Part shown: positions 27,901 to 34,110 of the stretch, in pieces
Numbering within the stretch: the first letter of the stretch is position 1
Layout: every line of letters starts with the position of its first letter
Assembly (NCBI RefSeq): GCF_000003815.2
Contig: NC_049988.1
Span: 12,222,365-12,286,364, forward strand
Origin: Branchiostoma floridae
Taxonomy: Eukaryota > Chordata > Leptocardii > Amphioxiformes > Branchiostomatidae
Length of the DNA: 64,000 nt
Direction: 5' to 3'
Notes under the pieces: generated by a model
Databases searched by the model: none
What the model saw: only the letters and a program-made list of their open reading frames with translations
What the model was told of the DNA's origin: nothing
Made by a program: the position numbers and the translations under genes

Positions 27901-30900
27901 ACTGGCTACAAAGGTGGCATCAACAGACACCAAGGAGAGGATAGCAAAGTCACGTACAAGAAGCGTTACTGTGACAGAAACACCAGCCTTATGTATGATT
28001 AGGCTATTTGGGACAATATTGTAACTAGTAAACTAAGTGACAATTAGAGATATTATTATACCAACCATGAGTTCAAACATTGTATTTCATGACAGACATG
28101 AATAAGTTTTTATGACTTTTCAGACACCACGTCATGGTATATGCTGTGTAATTTAGTAATGCACTGTACTACAAACAGTTAATCAGAATAATTAGATAAT
28201 CATAAACTGATTAGTTTATGTGGAAAATAAATGGGACGTTAAGTTTATAACAGACGTATAATAACTGCAATTGCTGCATCCTTTTTTCAGACAAAAAGCA
28301 TGCAAAACATTTAGATATGCAAAACAGACTCCGTGCAAACATACAGTCGCTAATTAGCTTTGTTCATCAATATAATGTATTAGCTGATTAACTCTAAGTA
28401 TAAAAACAGAATGCGATCCTTTTTGTCTGAATACAATGTGCATACATTTATATGTATTTGTAATGATAATGTAATTGCAGAGCAGCCATGATATCCAATC
28501 GGATTTTTTTTTAAATTGCACTTCGCTAAAAACGGCTAATAAGCATATCTTGGTAAAGAGTTAAAAGTGTAGTGCAGTTTGTTTGGAGAGGTCTGCTTGT
28601 ATGAAGATTAGTAATGCTTGTGACAACCTTGAATAAGCGCAGTAATTGCCCTTGCCTTGTGTAAATAAGCAGGAAAACTTTAATCATAACCACGCTATTG
28701 TCTGCTGTGGGTACGTAATACCAACGTTTAGGGTCACATAACGTGTTGCATCTGTAGAAAATTTCCGTTTGTGACATAATTTTTTTTTTTCTTGAAGTAA
28801 AACGGTGCTTGCTTTGTTAATGTGTGAAACATTAGCATGCTGTGTGCGTGTTGTAATAAAGAAATAAAAGTTTGATTACCGTACAGTACTCACATTGGAT
28901 TTTTCAAGTTCAATTTTGGAAAAGTCCATTTTTGCATAAAGGGGAGAGCGGAGTGAAAATAGTTGAATTTGCTCCTAAGCAAATACCGGCCTTTCTAGTT
29001 TTTGCTGAGTTTCTTCTTCTCCTGTCAAAATCTTCAAATTGATTCAACTTTTTCATTTTTTGGCCAAATGAGCTGAAATTTGGCAGGGTGGTAGAAATAG
29101 CAAATACCCCCAGGCGTTTTTTTCACTTTCTTGATAGAGGCCTTAGAATTTATGATATTTAGGGTTTTTGGTCATTTTTAGACCAATTATGTATATTTTG
29201 GGACCCTGTGCCCTGGTATTACAAGCTAATGACCTGAAAATTGGTACAGAGTTGCATTGGACATATGAGCACAGAAAACCATTAACACCTTCTTCATAGA
29301 TCACTTCAAAAATGAGTTATTTTAGGGTTTTTGGCCATTTTTGACTAAAAATGTATATTTATGGCTCCTATGCCCTTGTATTAAAACCAAAAGACCTGAA
29401 ATTTGGTACATAGGTGCGTTTGGCATATGACCACAGAGCCCCATCAAGGCTTTATTCATTGTTTACTCCAAAAATGAGTTATTTTAGGGTTTTTGGCCAT
29501 TTTTGACTAAAAATGTATATTTTTTGCTCTTATGCCCTTGTATGAAAACCTAATGACCTGAAATTTAGTACAGAGGTGCATTGAACATCTGCTCACAGGA
29601 CCTCATCGACACTTTCTTCATAGATCACTTCAAAAATTAGTTATTTTGGGGTTTTCTGTCATTTTTGACTAAAAATGTATATTTTTGGCCCCTATACCCT
29701 TGTATGTAAACCAAATGGCCTGAAATTTGGTACAGAGGTGCATTGGACATATGACAACAGGACCCCATCAACACTTTCTTCATAGAGCACTTATAAAATG
29801 AGTTATTTTGTTTTTTTTAGCCATTTTTGTCTAAAAATGCATATTTTTGGCATATATGCCCTTGTGATGAAACCAAATGACCAAAAACTCGGCATGAAGG
29901 TGTGTAGGACAAGTGCCCACAGTACTTCATTTTCCCTTTGAGCAAACATTACTTCAAATTGTTGAATTTTGGGATTTTTCAAGGATGAAGATGGATTGCA
30001 ATATGCTGTATTTGCTCCTAAGCAAATGTCGGCCTTTCTAGTTTGTAGTTTGTTTCATTCGAATTCTATGCAGGCAGATATGCACATGATTCTTTACACG
30101 TTTCTTTCTTCTTCTTCTTTTTCTTCCAAACAGACGTGAACGAGTGTGTGATAGATCAGGATGGCTGTTCTCACGACTGTGCCAACACGGACGGGTCCTA
30201 CACGTGCGAGTGTCCCACAGGGTACAAACTCAACTCGGACGAGAGGAACTGTGACGGTGATTATTATGATAATCTGTTTCACTTAAGTGGTCATACGTTA
30301 TATGCTTCATCATTTATATTATAATAACTATAATTACCTTCATACCACCATTATACTGGGGCTGCTGCCTCGCTGCGAGAGCGATGCGACCGAGCGATTT
30401 GATGGAGCGCTGAATTAATGTTTTAAAATTAGACCCGAAAAAGATGTATTTTGTAGTCTTTTCTGTCACACTTTTACATATTGCATTGCATTCCCGTCAC
30501 GAAGTTAATAGTTGTACAAATCCAGTTTAGGTCGCAATGTGATCGCTTACGCTGGCATCATATGTCTATGTAAATTTTAATTTACAAAATAAATTTAGTA
30601 GTAGCAGTACGGAGTAAGCTGTGGCAACATGATGAAGGTTAAAGCAGCAGAGATGTTAAGAGACATGCATGTTATCAGAATGAAAGGATCCTTAATAATC
30701 GATAGCAGCTGCATGTGGTGAATATTACATATTAAGATGCACTTACCTGAACCATCTTTAAGTTATTTATGATGTCTTCTTTAGAACTGATGAAAAAGGG
30801 ATGTGAGCTGTCCATCGAACAGATCGGAGGCGTGCCGCAGGTCTTCACATCGGCTCTGTCTGACACACAGTCGTTTGAGTTCAGGAGTTTCTCCTCACTT

Positions 30901-32350
30901 GTGGAGTCTGCGGTAAGGGCACGTTCTTCTCCACGAGTTCTGAAGAGACCTCCATTCCCTGTCTACTCACAGATAGTACAAGTATACAGATTTTAAGTGG
31001 TCTATATCGCTTCGCCACGACACCCTAGCATATATATGATCGACGAATGTCCCTGAAGGGAGCAAGAGAGGTGAATAAGGAAATGGGGATCACTAACATC
31101 TGTGATTAGAGAGGAAATGGTAGCGCTGCGTCTTTAACAAAGATTCTTGTAAGCTTTGTGTATGTCATGTACATGTTATGTAATGTGTAAATTACTGATA
31201 TGTATATTCGCTATCGGAGTAGATCTGTATACCTGCACTGTACATAGTCTATGTCTTAGATTAGGTTTTACTATCAGATTTGGGGCCCATTTGGGTATCT
31301 ATAGTTTGAAGTGTGAATTTTTTCCTATTTCAGCTGGACGAAAGTTTCATGTCCAGTAGTATCAGCCCGATGTACCATGGCTGCCAGGTGACGAGCTGCA
31401 GGGCGGGAAGTATCATCGTGAACTTCCAGGTGTTCCTGCTACAAGACTCCGCCTCCGTGGAGAACGTCACTAACGCGTTCCTGCAGGTGCTGAACGGCAG
31501 CACGTTCGGCTCGTCACAGATCACCATCGTGCCGTCGTCTTGGAGAGTCTATGAAATCGGTGAGCACTACTCTGATCCTTTCCAACACAGCACTAGACTC
31601 AATACAATACGTTGTACTAACCTGTACTATGACGAAGTATGCATGCATGTTACCACCATTACTGGTTGTGCTTGTTTATGATTATACATTTTTTGACACG
31701 TGTTATCTGACAGATTCATAATCTATAATATTTGTTCTTTTCAAAAACTGACAGTGATATGACTAACATCGTCGGAGATAGGTATAGAATCGATGTTCTG
31801 ATTTAATCCTGGAAATTATTGTTACAATTCTGACTGTTGTCTTTCGCATTAATTCCCAAAGTGTACTTTTTAATTGTCTATATATTTACCTCTTTACAAA
31901 AGGAGGTATTGTAATCGGTCATTTTGTTTGCTTGTCTGTGTGCCCGCAAGTATATGAATATTGTAGAGTGATAGGAGTGTGGAATATGGTAAAGCCTGAG
32001 GTTGGCAATATGGGAAAGTTGGTTTGGCTCGGGTCCAATGTTGTACCCAAAGGGTACGGGTCGGAAGGTTTGCTTGCTGTATATTTCGTTAATTTTGCTA
32101 CTGTTGATTCTTATCAGCCGAAGCGGACTCCAGCCGTCCCTGGCACACGGTAGAGCTGTACGTGGCCCTTGTGTCTGCGGCGTGCGCTGTTGTTCTAACC
32201 GCCGTGGTGGTAGCGATCGTCTGGTGGTGCGGCAAGCACGGCAGGCACCGCGGGAAAACCAGAACCGTCGAGGTCGCCCCTCACACCGACCCACCACCGC
32301 CGCCGTACGACGACAGGAAGACAGCGTGGAACGGTGGCGAGTTGACTTAG
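480..32350 (+). CDS. Gene 1: VWDE-like membrane protein (D8C, VWD, EGF array, SEA, TM), 5'-partial, 44 exons
   Basis: This is a large mosaic cell-surface protein, extracellular except for a short tail. The 44 visible exons join with consistent phase into 2,479 codons plus stop. Domain order is: N-terminal globular module (480-3953), two EGF exons (4512-6308), D8C (7718-8890), linker (10697-12100), VWD (12560-14390), acidic/EGF/Cys-rich region (14884-16801), cadherin/Ig-like module plus three EGFs (16960-17577), 20 EGF exons (17787-30256), SEA (30785-31559), membrane helix and tail (32118-32350). The first visible exon starts in phase 1, so the signal-peptide exon lies before the window. Nearly all exons from D8C to tail have a matching exon of equal or near-equal length and phase in gene 2. 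VWDE is the nearest family I recognise, but known VWDE proteins lack this SEA-TM end as far as I recall. The biological role is unknown; adhesion or matrix binding is inference. Confidence 0.85.
630..1000 (+). repeat. Imperfect (CTGT)n microsatellite
   Basis: A long run of CTGT units with CGGT and TATG interruptions starts soon after the donor at 622. Any reading frame across it is an artefact of the repeat. Confidence 0.9.
1476..2874. other. Gene 1 intron without recognised features
   Basis: A 1.4-kb AT-rich intron. A pyrimidine tract before the acceptor at 2874 supports the splice site. No repeat family or RNA gene was recognised. Confidence 0.5.
3505..3682 (+). repeat. (CT)n microsatellite
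   Basis: CT/TCTC-rich low-complexity tract in the intron between exons 3 and 4 of gene 1. Confidence 0.9.
4512..6308 (+). CDS. Gene 1 exons 5-6: two EGF-like modules
   Basis: Exon 4512-4616 (105 nt) encodes a short six-cysteine EGF starting [10 protein letters not shown] and ending DGTSCDG. Exon 6186-6308 (123 nt) encodes a calcium-binding type EGF starting [14 protein letters not shown] with the C-x-N-x4-F-x-C hydroxylation pattern. Both are phase 1-1. They pair with gene 2 exons 55329-55433 and 54846-54968 of the same lengths. The intron between them holds a decayed reverse transcriptase fragment. Confidence 0.85.
5440..5720 (-). mobile_element. Decayed non-LTR reverse transcriptase fragment
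   Basis: The minus strand reads [19 protein letters not shown], then a stop, then [14 protein letters not shown], then after a frame change [19 protein letters not shown]. These are RT motifs of CR1/Jockey-like LINEs ([SR]AFD.VDH; GVPQG.VLGPLL). Stops and frame changes show it is dead. It lies in the intron between the two N-terminal EGF exons. Plus-strand CYRPPCGL near 4990-5015 could be a remnant of an endonuclease part, but its orientation disagrees, so it is not included. Confidence 0.75.
6309..7717. other. Gene 1 intron 6309-7717
   Basis: A 1.4-kb intron with no reading frame or repeat family recognised. The acceptor before 7718 is CCTCCACAG. Confidence 0.4.
7718..8890 (+). CDS. Gene 1 exons 7-8: D8C (uromodulin/GP2-type) domain with Tyr-rich insertion
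   Basis: Exons are 7718-7924 and 8624-8890. The D8C hallmarks are [59 protein letters not shown] and a final CTAYCAG. In uromodulin, GP2 and oncoprotein-induced transcript 3 this eight-cysteine domain sits before ZP domains; here it leads to a VWD region. The second exon is 105 nt longer than its gene 2 partner (267 versus 162 nt), because about 35 residues rich in Gly and Tyr are inserted just before the last cysteines (about 8767-8866). The frame is open and splice sites are intact. Confidence 0.9.
7925..8623. other. Gene 1 intron 7925-8623 within D8C
   Basis: It splits D8C after the phase-1 G of HPTG, at the same place as gene 2. No repeat family was recognised. Confidence 0.5.
9112..10548 (-). 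mobile_element. 5'-truncated LINE with intact RT and C-terminal frame
   Basis: A 470-codon open frame on the minus strand (stop at 9122) lies in a gene 1 intron. It holds RT motifs: [42 protein letters not shown] and the catalytic [12 protein letters not shown]. The C-terminal part has SETWAMN and [16 protein letters not shown], typical of RTE-like elements and relatives. The frame begins inside the RT region at about 10545, where an upstream stop appears; no endonuclease is present, so the copy is 5'-truncated. A short GAGT repeat (9112-9125) sits where a 3' tail is expected. The open frame suggests a fairly recent insertion. The clade call is tentative. Confidence 0.85.
10697..12100 (+). 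CDS. Gene 1 exons 9-12: conserved linker preceding the VWD domain
   Basis: Exons are 10697-10756, 10935-11215, 11471-11560 and 11732-12100. All four have exactly equal-length partners in gene 2 (60, 281, 90 and 369 nt). The first encodes [20 protein letters not shown]. Later parts include a beta-rich segment ([20 protein letters not shown]), [19 protein letters not shown] and a Cys-containing region around FVCEGGAQ and [14 protein letters not shown]. The same layout (Cys-rich linker, then VWD) occurs in VWDE, which is the main reason for that comparison. The intron before 10697 carries an antisense LINE. Confidence 0.85.
12560..14390 (+). CDS. Gene 1 exons 13-16: von Willebrand factor type D (VWD) domain
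   Basis: Exons are 12560-12639, 13003-13084, 13779-13988 and 14179-14390. Family marks are [17 protein letters not shown] at the start, [10 protein letters not shown] in the middle and [13 protein letters not shown] with MPDG at the end, the usual GDPH...GLCG frame of VWD domains with Asp/Asn calcium ligands. Phases are 0-2, 2-0, 0-0 and 0-2, as in gene 2. The third exon is 70 codons here and 67 in gene 2. Two introns of this region contain foldback MITEs. Confidence 0.9.
13105..13300. mobile_element. Foldback MITE in VWD intron
   Basis: Left arm (GCTAGTTCACCTTTATCCGC, then TAACCTAT and TTTTAAAAAC) is mirrored on the right (GTTTTTAAAAACAACAG, ATAGGTTACCCGCGGATAAA, then GATGAACTAGC). Nearly the whole 190 bp folds on itself. 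No coding content. Confidence 0.75.
14490..14762. mobile_element. MITE with about 50-bp inverted terminal repeats
   Basis: The left end reads TATATCAAGTCCACATATGA, then GTCCGTATTAACATTTTTTC and CATACGCAG. The right end is its complement: CTGCGTATGAAAAATGTCAA, TACGGAC and GGACTTGATGTA. A related end (TATATTCAAGTCCATAAAAG, then GTCCGTATGGA) lies at 19493-19525. Confidence 0.75.
14884..16801 (+). CDS. Gene 1 exons 17-20: acidic segment, EGF and Cys-rich post-VWD region
   Basis: Exons are 14884-15337, 15756-16130, 16234-16491 and 16687-16801. Exon 17 has [10 protein letters not shown], then an acidic stretch ([22 protein letters not shown]) and [13 protein letters not shown]. Exon 18 has one EGF ([18 protein letters not shown]). 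Exons 19-20 include [14 protein letters not shown] and [12 protein letters not shown], a Cys-rich part typical of the region after VWD in these proteins. At the position where gene 2 has RRRKR, gene 1 has TPPPEV, so no basic cleavage site is seen here. Confidence 0.85.
16960..17577 (+). CDS. Gene 1 exon 21: cadherin/Ig-like module fused to three EGF domains
   Basis: This single 618-nt phase 1-1 exon encodes about 80 residues of a beta-sandwich-like module ([58 protein letters not shown]). Three EGF-type repeats follow ([46 protein letters not shown]). The pattern of AEDPEG with the later VTVEDE resembles cadherin or HYR-like repeats; the exact family was not resolved. The gene 2 partner (38974-39585) is two codons shorter. 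Confidence 0.85.
17787..30256 (+). CDS. Gene 1 exons 22-41: tandem array of 20 EGF exons
   Basis: Each exon is one EGF in phase 1-1: 17787-17903, 18250-18372, 18695-18814, 19276-19398, 19897-20016, 20526-20648, 20766-20888, 21271-21396, 21530-21652, 21778-21900, 22063-22185, 22331-22453, 22602-22724, 22882-23004, 23133-23255, 23565-23687, 24251-24376, 24802-24915, 25064-25183 and 30134-30256. Most are 123 nt and read DVDEC...[18 protein letters not shown]...GYEL: calcium-binding EGFs with the C-x-N-x4-Y-x-C hydroxylation pattern. Exon 24802-24915 is the [16 protein letters not shown] type with [11 protein letters not shown]. No stop or frame change was seen. Introns are mostly 100-500 nt; the last (25184-30133) is swollen by three repeat elements. 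Gene 2 has six exons here, so the array expanded in gene 1 or shrank in gene 2. Confidence 0.9.
20017..20525. other. EGF-array intron 20017-20525
   Basis: 509 nt between EGF exons. The unusually GC-balanced middle part (about 20090-20440) differs from the neighbouring AT-rich introns and may be an old insertion. No termini were recognised. Confidence 0.3.
20945..21040. repeat. Foldback repeat inside EGF-array intron
   Basis: GGCGTTTTTGTCAGACTTTT with CTATTTTG (from about 20949) is mirrored by CAAAATAGAAAGGTCGGCAA with AAACGCC (ending about 21036). It fits a small foldback element. Confidence 0.6.
22823..22858 (+). repeat. (CTTT)n microsatellite in EGF-array intron
   Basis: A short CTTT run in the polypyrimidine region upstream of the acceptor at 22881. 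Confidence 0.85.
23785..24190 (+). mobile_element. tRNA-derived SINE
   Basis: The head has an A-box-like TGGCGTATAGCTGGTAGAG (from about 23793) and a B-box GGTTCGATACGC (about 23840-23851) at tRNA-like spacing. It is followed by a body with TTTGGGAAAGGCACGTACTT, a motif common in SINE bodies. There is no anticodon arm good enough for a working tRNA. It sits between EGF exons 16 and 17 of the array. Confidence 0.7.
25297..26423 (+). mobile_element. Helitron-like element alpha-I
   Basis: The 5' end is a hairpin (ATTGCAATCCATAC, loop, GTATGGGATTGCAATAT) present twice in tandem. The 3' end has the same tag GGATTGCAATAT, then the small hairpin ATTTGCT-CCTA-AGCAAAT, ten bases, and CTAG followed by T. 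Hairpin plus CTRR-T is the Helitron 3' signature. The body contains five copies of a 162-bp repeat. No Rep/helicase reading frame, so non-autonomous. Confidence 0.6.
26424..28998 (+). mobile_element. Helitron-like element alpha-II
   Basis: It starts directly after alpha-I with a different hairpin (TTTTCACTCCGCGTACC, loop, GGTACGC then GAGTGAAAATA; 26425-26467) and a CTTT run. It ends with GGAGTGAAAATAG, then ATTTGCTCCTAAGCAAAT, CCGGCCTTT-like spacer and CTAG-T. The stem tag GAGTGAAAATA occurs at both ends. The 2.5-kb body lacks a credible coding frame; AATAAAG hexamers occur near 28855. Confidence 0.55.
28999..30041 (+). mobile_element. Helitron-like element alpha-III (5' hairpin missing)
   Basis: The body from about 29015 is a near copy, by eye, of alpha-I (25390-26423), including five 162-bp repeats and the 3' end GGATTGCAATATGCTG, hairpin and CTAG-T. 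The 5' hairpin is absent; the copy abuts alpha-II. It ends 92 nt before EGF exon 30134. Confidence 0.6.
30785..31559 (+). CDS. Gene 1 exons 42-43: SEA domain with self-cleavage motif
   Basis: Exons are 30785-30912 (phase 1-0) and 31334-31559 (phase 0-1), equal in length to gene 2's 128 and 226 nt exons. The domain starts [20 protein letters not shown] and has a G-S-I-I-V motif inside [11 protein letters not shown] (G/S codons at 31406-31411), followed by [12 protein letters not shown]. Self-cleaving SEA domains, as in MUC1, cut between G and S of G-S-[VI]-V-V, leaving two chains held non-covalently. The motif is directly seen; cleavage is inference. Confidence 0.85.
31886..32085 (+). mobile_element. 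Possible fragment of Helitron-like beta family
   Basis: A hairpin TTTACCTC...GAGGTATT (31886-31910) is followed by TTTGTTTGCTTGTCTGTGTG, as in the beta-type 5' ends elsewhere in the window. The 3' end was not found before the last gene 1 exon. Confidence 0.35.
32118..32350 (+). CDS. Gene 1 exon 44: transmembrane helix and cytoplasmic tail
   Basis: The last coding exon starts in phase 1 and ends at TAG 32348-32350. After a short juxtamembrane stretch ([12 protein letters not shown]) comes a helix of about 23 hydrophobic residues ([20 protein letters not shown] then IVWW), then a basic stop-transfer segment (KHGRHRGK). The tail is about 38 residues with a PPPPPY motif (32291-32308) and ends GGELT. 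PPxY motifs bind WW domains such as those of NEDD4-type ligases, which suggests tail-directed trafficking; this is inference. Gene 2's tail lacks PPxY. Confidence 0.85.
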
Positions 32351-33835
32351 TACAGATTACTGAAGTCTAAACCTGTCGACATATTTCCTGTTTGAAATGA
32401 AAACAATTTCTCACTTTGGAAGCAACAAGTAATGTCGGTGATGAGCATCTATGCAGCAATATGGACTGATAAAATTTTAGAAATATATTTCTTGGAAAGG
32501 TCTTCTCAGAGAATTAAAGACTATTACTAGGCTTGTGGCATATAAGACAATTTGTACTTTTCGTTCGACGAATAAACCCACATTCAGGGTTGTAAGAGTG
32601 GCGTTATACGCATTTGCTTTTGGAACTAAAAGGCAATTATTCAGGGGTTTGTAGATTTGTTGTGGTTGTCGCTGATGTGCGGTGATTTCAATGTGTGCCT
32701 TTTTTTTAAATTTCTTAACTATCGATTTGCTTGTTTGATTGATCCTAACTCTCTCTGTTCGGATCAGACTCTACGTCTATCACTTGATTTTTATGGTGAC
32801 AATGAGATCGTTGTTGTGTTTAACCGTACCTGTGGCGCAGGAAAACTGCCAAGTGCTTTGTAAACATAGGTTTTTGCCTACTTGATGGACGGACAACGAT
32901 AATTTCATGCTTTGTCACAGAAACCCGCAGCTGAACATGATGAAAGAGAATGCAATGTTGATCATTTTCATCATTTACCCATGTAAATTTGGCTTATTTT
33001 TTTAATTCATGAGAATCAGTAACACAAGAGACTGTGCCCGATGAATCAACCAGTCAATCATTGAATCAATCAGATATTTATTTGCAAATTTAGGGTAAGC
33101 CGTCACTACAAATGTTTATATCAAACATCAAAGATAAATCAACTCAAACCACAAGTTCGTAAAACTTTTTTTTTTTGCGAGTAGGCTTCTATATAATAAA
33201 AAATTATATAAAACTCACAACAAGCACTGTTTAAGTAATGGATCCAGATTACATGTTCAAATCAGATTACATGTTCAAATCAACTTGATTCAATTTTTGT
33301 ACGTGCAAAGAGCACAGTGTTCTAATCGAAGTGTTCTACGCTGACTCATTCAATGCCACAGTGTGATCTACAGTGTGATCTACTTATGCTTCAACACTGT
33401 TGTGCTTCTCATACGAGTAACATCAATGTTATAAAACACAATTAAAAATAAATTCACACACAGACGTCCCTCAATAAGGTACTCGTCACTGCAAAATGAT
33501 TAAAAGTTGCTGAGTGGTACTACCATCAAGATCATGATTGGTAAGATCACATTAAATGAGTAAAATAGCTACTATTTTGACTTATCCACCTGCTATAACT
33601 AATTCTGTACACGTCGGAAAATTGAATTTTTCCGTGATGGTCAGACACTGGTAGAAGGACAAAACAACGGGACAATACGTTCAAGTTGAACAAGGATAAC
33701 AATGATTTAACTTCAATTATTTTTATCCAAGCACAAACAACTATGCCACTGTTCGTGCTCTAAAACCTCTGCCGGATACAAAACCAAAAACACACATGTT
33801 ACGTTTAACCCTAAGTATTTCTACAGCAAAGGTTC
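32351..33835. other. Intergenic/3' UTR interval between convergent genes
   Basis: This 1.49-kb AT-rich interval lies between the two stop codons. It carries the gene 1 polyadenylation hexamer at 32571. A TTTATT at 33077-33082 could be the gene 2 signal on the minus strand but is far from the stop. A small direct repeat (GATTACATGTTCAAATCA twice, near 33246-33283) and a duplicated CAGTGTGATCTA (33359-33382) were noted. No open reading frame of interest is visible. Confidence 0.6.
32571..32576 (+). terminator. Likely polyadenylation signal of gene 1
   Basis: AATAAA lies about 220 nt after the stop codon. It is the first canonical hexamer downstream and fits a short 3' UTR. The cleavage site is not determined. 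Confidence 0.5.
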
Positions 33836-34110
33836 CTACTGATACATCGGTGCGACGAAGTTGAGCTTGACCGGCTGACGATCGTCAAACGGCTTGTTGG
33901 CCTCCCCGCGCAGCTCCTGCAGATGGACGGGCTCTAATCCATTTCCGTCGTCACCAGCAACGATGTGCAGTTTCCTCTGGCTGTTGTTCTTACAGTAGCA
34001 CATCAGCACCACCACAGCGATGGTCACACCTACAGCACAGCCGATACACACGAGTGCCAGGTACAGCGGCTCCTTGTACCAGGGGGTAGTTATAGGTAGG
34101 TCATCTTTGG
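33836..34110 (-). CDS. Gene 2 exon 29: transmembrane helix and cytoplasmic tail
   Basis: The exon has [13 protein letters not shown] outside, a helix [20 protein letters not shown] plus LMCY, then CKNNSQRK as stop-transfer and a tail of about 50 residues. The tail has [14 protein letters not shown] where gene 1 has [11 protein letters not shown], so DDR is shared but PPxY is missing, and it ends FVAPMYQ. Stop TAG is at 33838-33836. Confidence 0.87.

Noticed and set aside
7718-32350. A ZP domain, as expected after D8C in uromodulin-like proteins
   Set aside because: No ZP cysteine pattern was seen in either gene; the C-terminal module is SEA.
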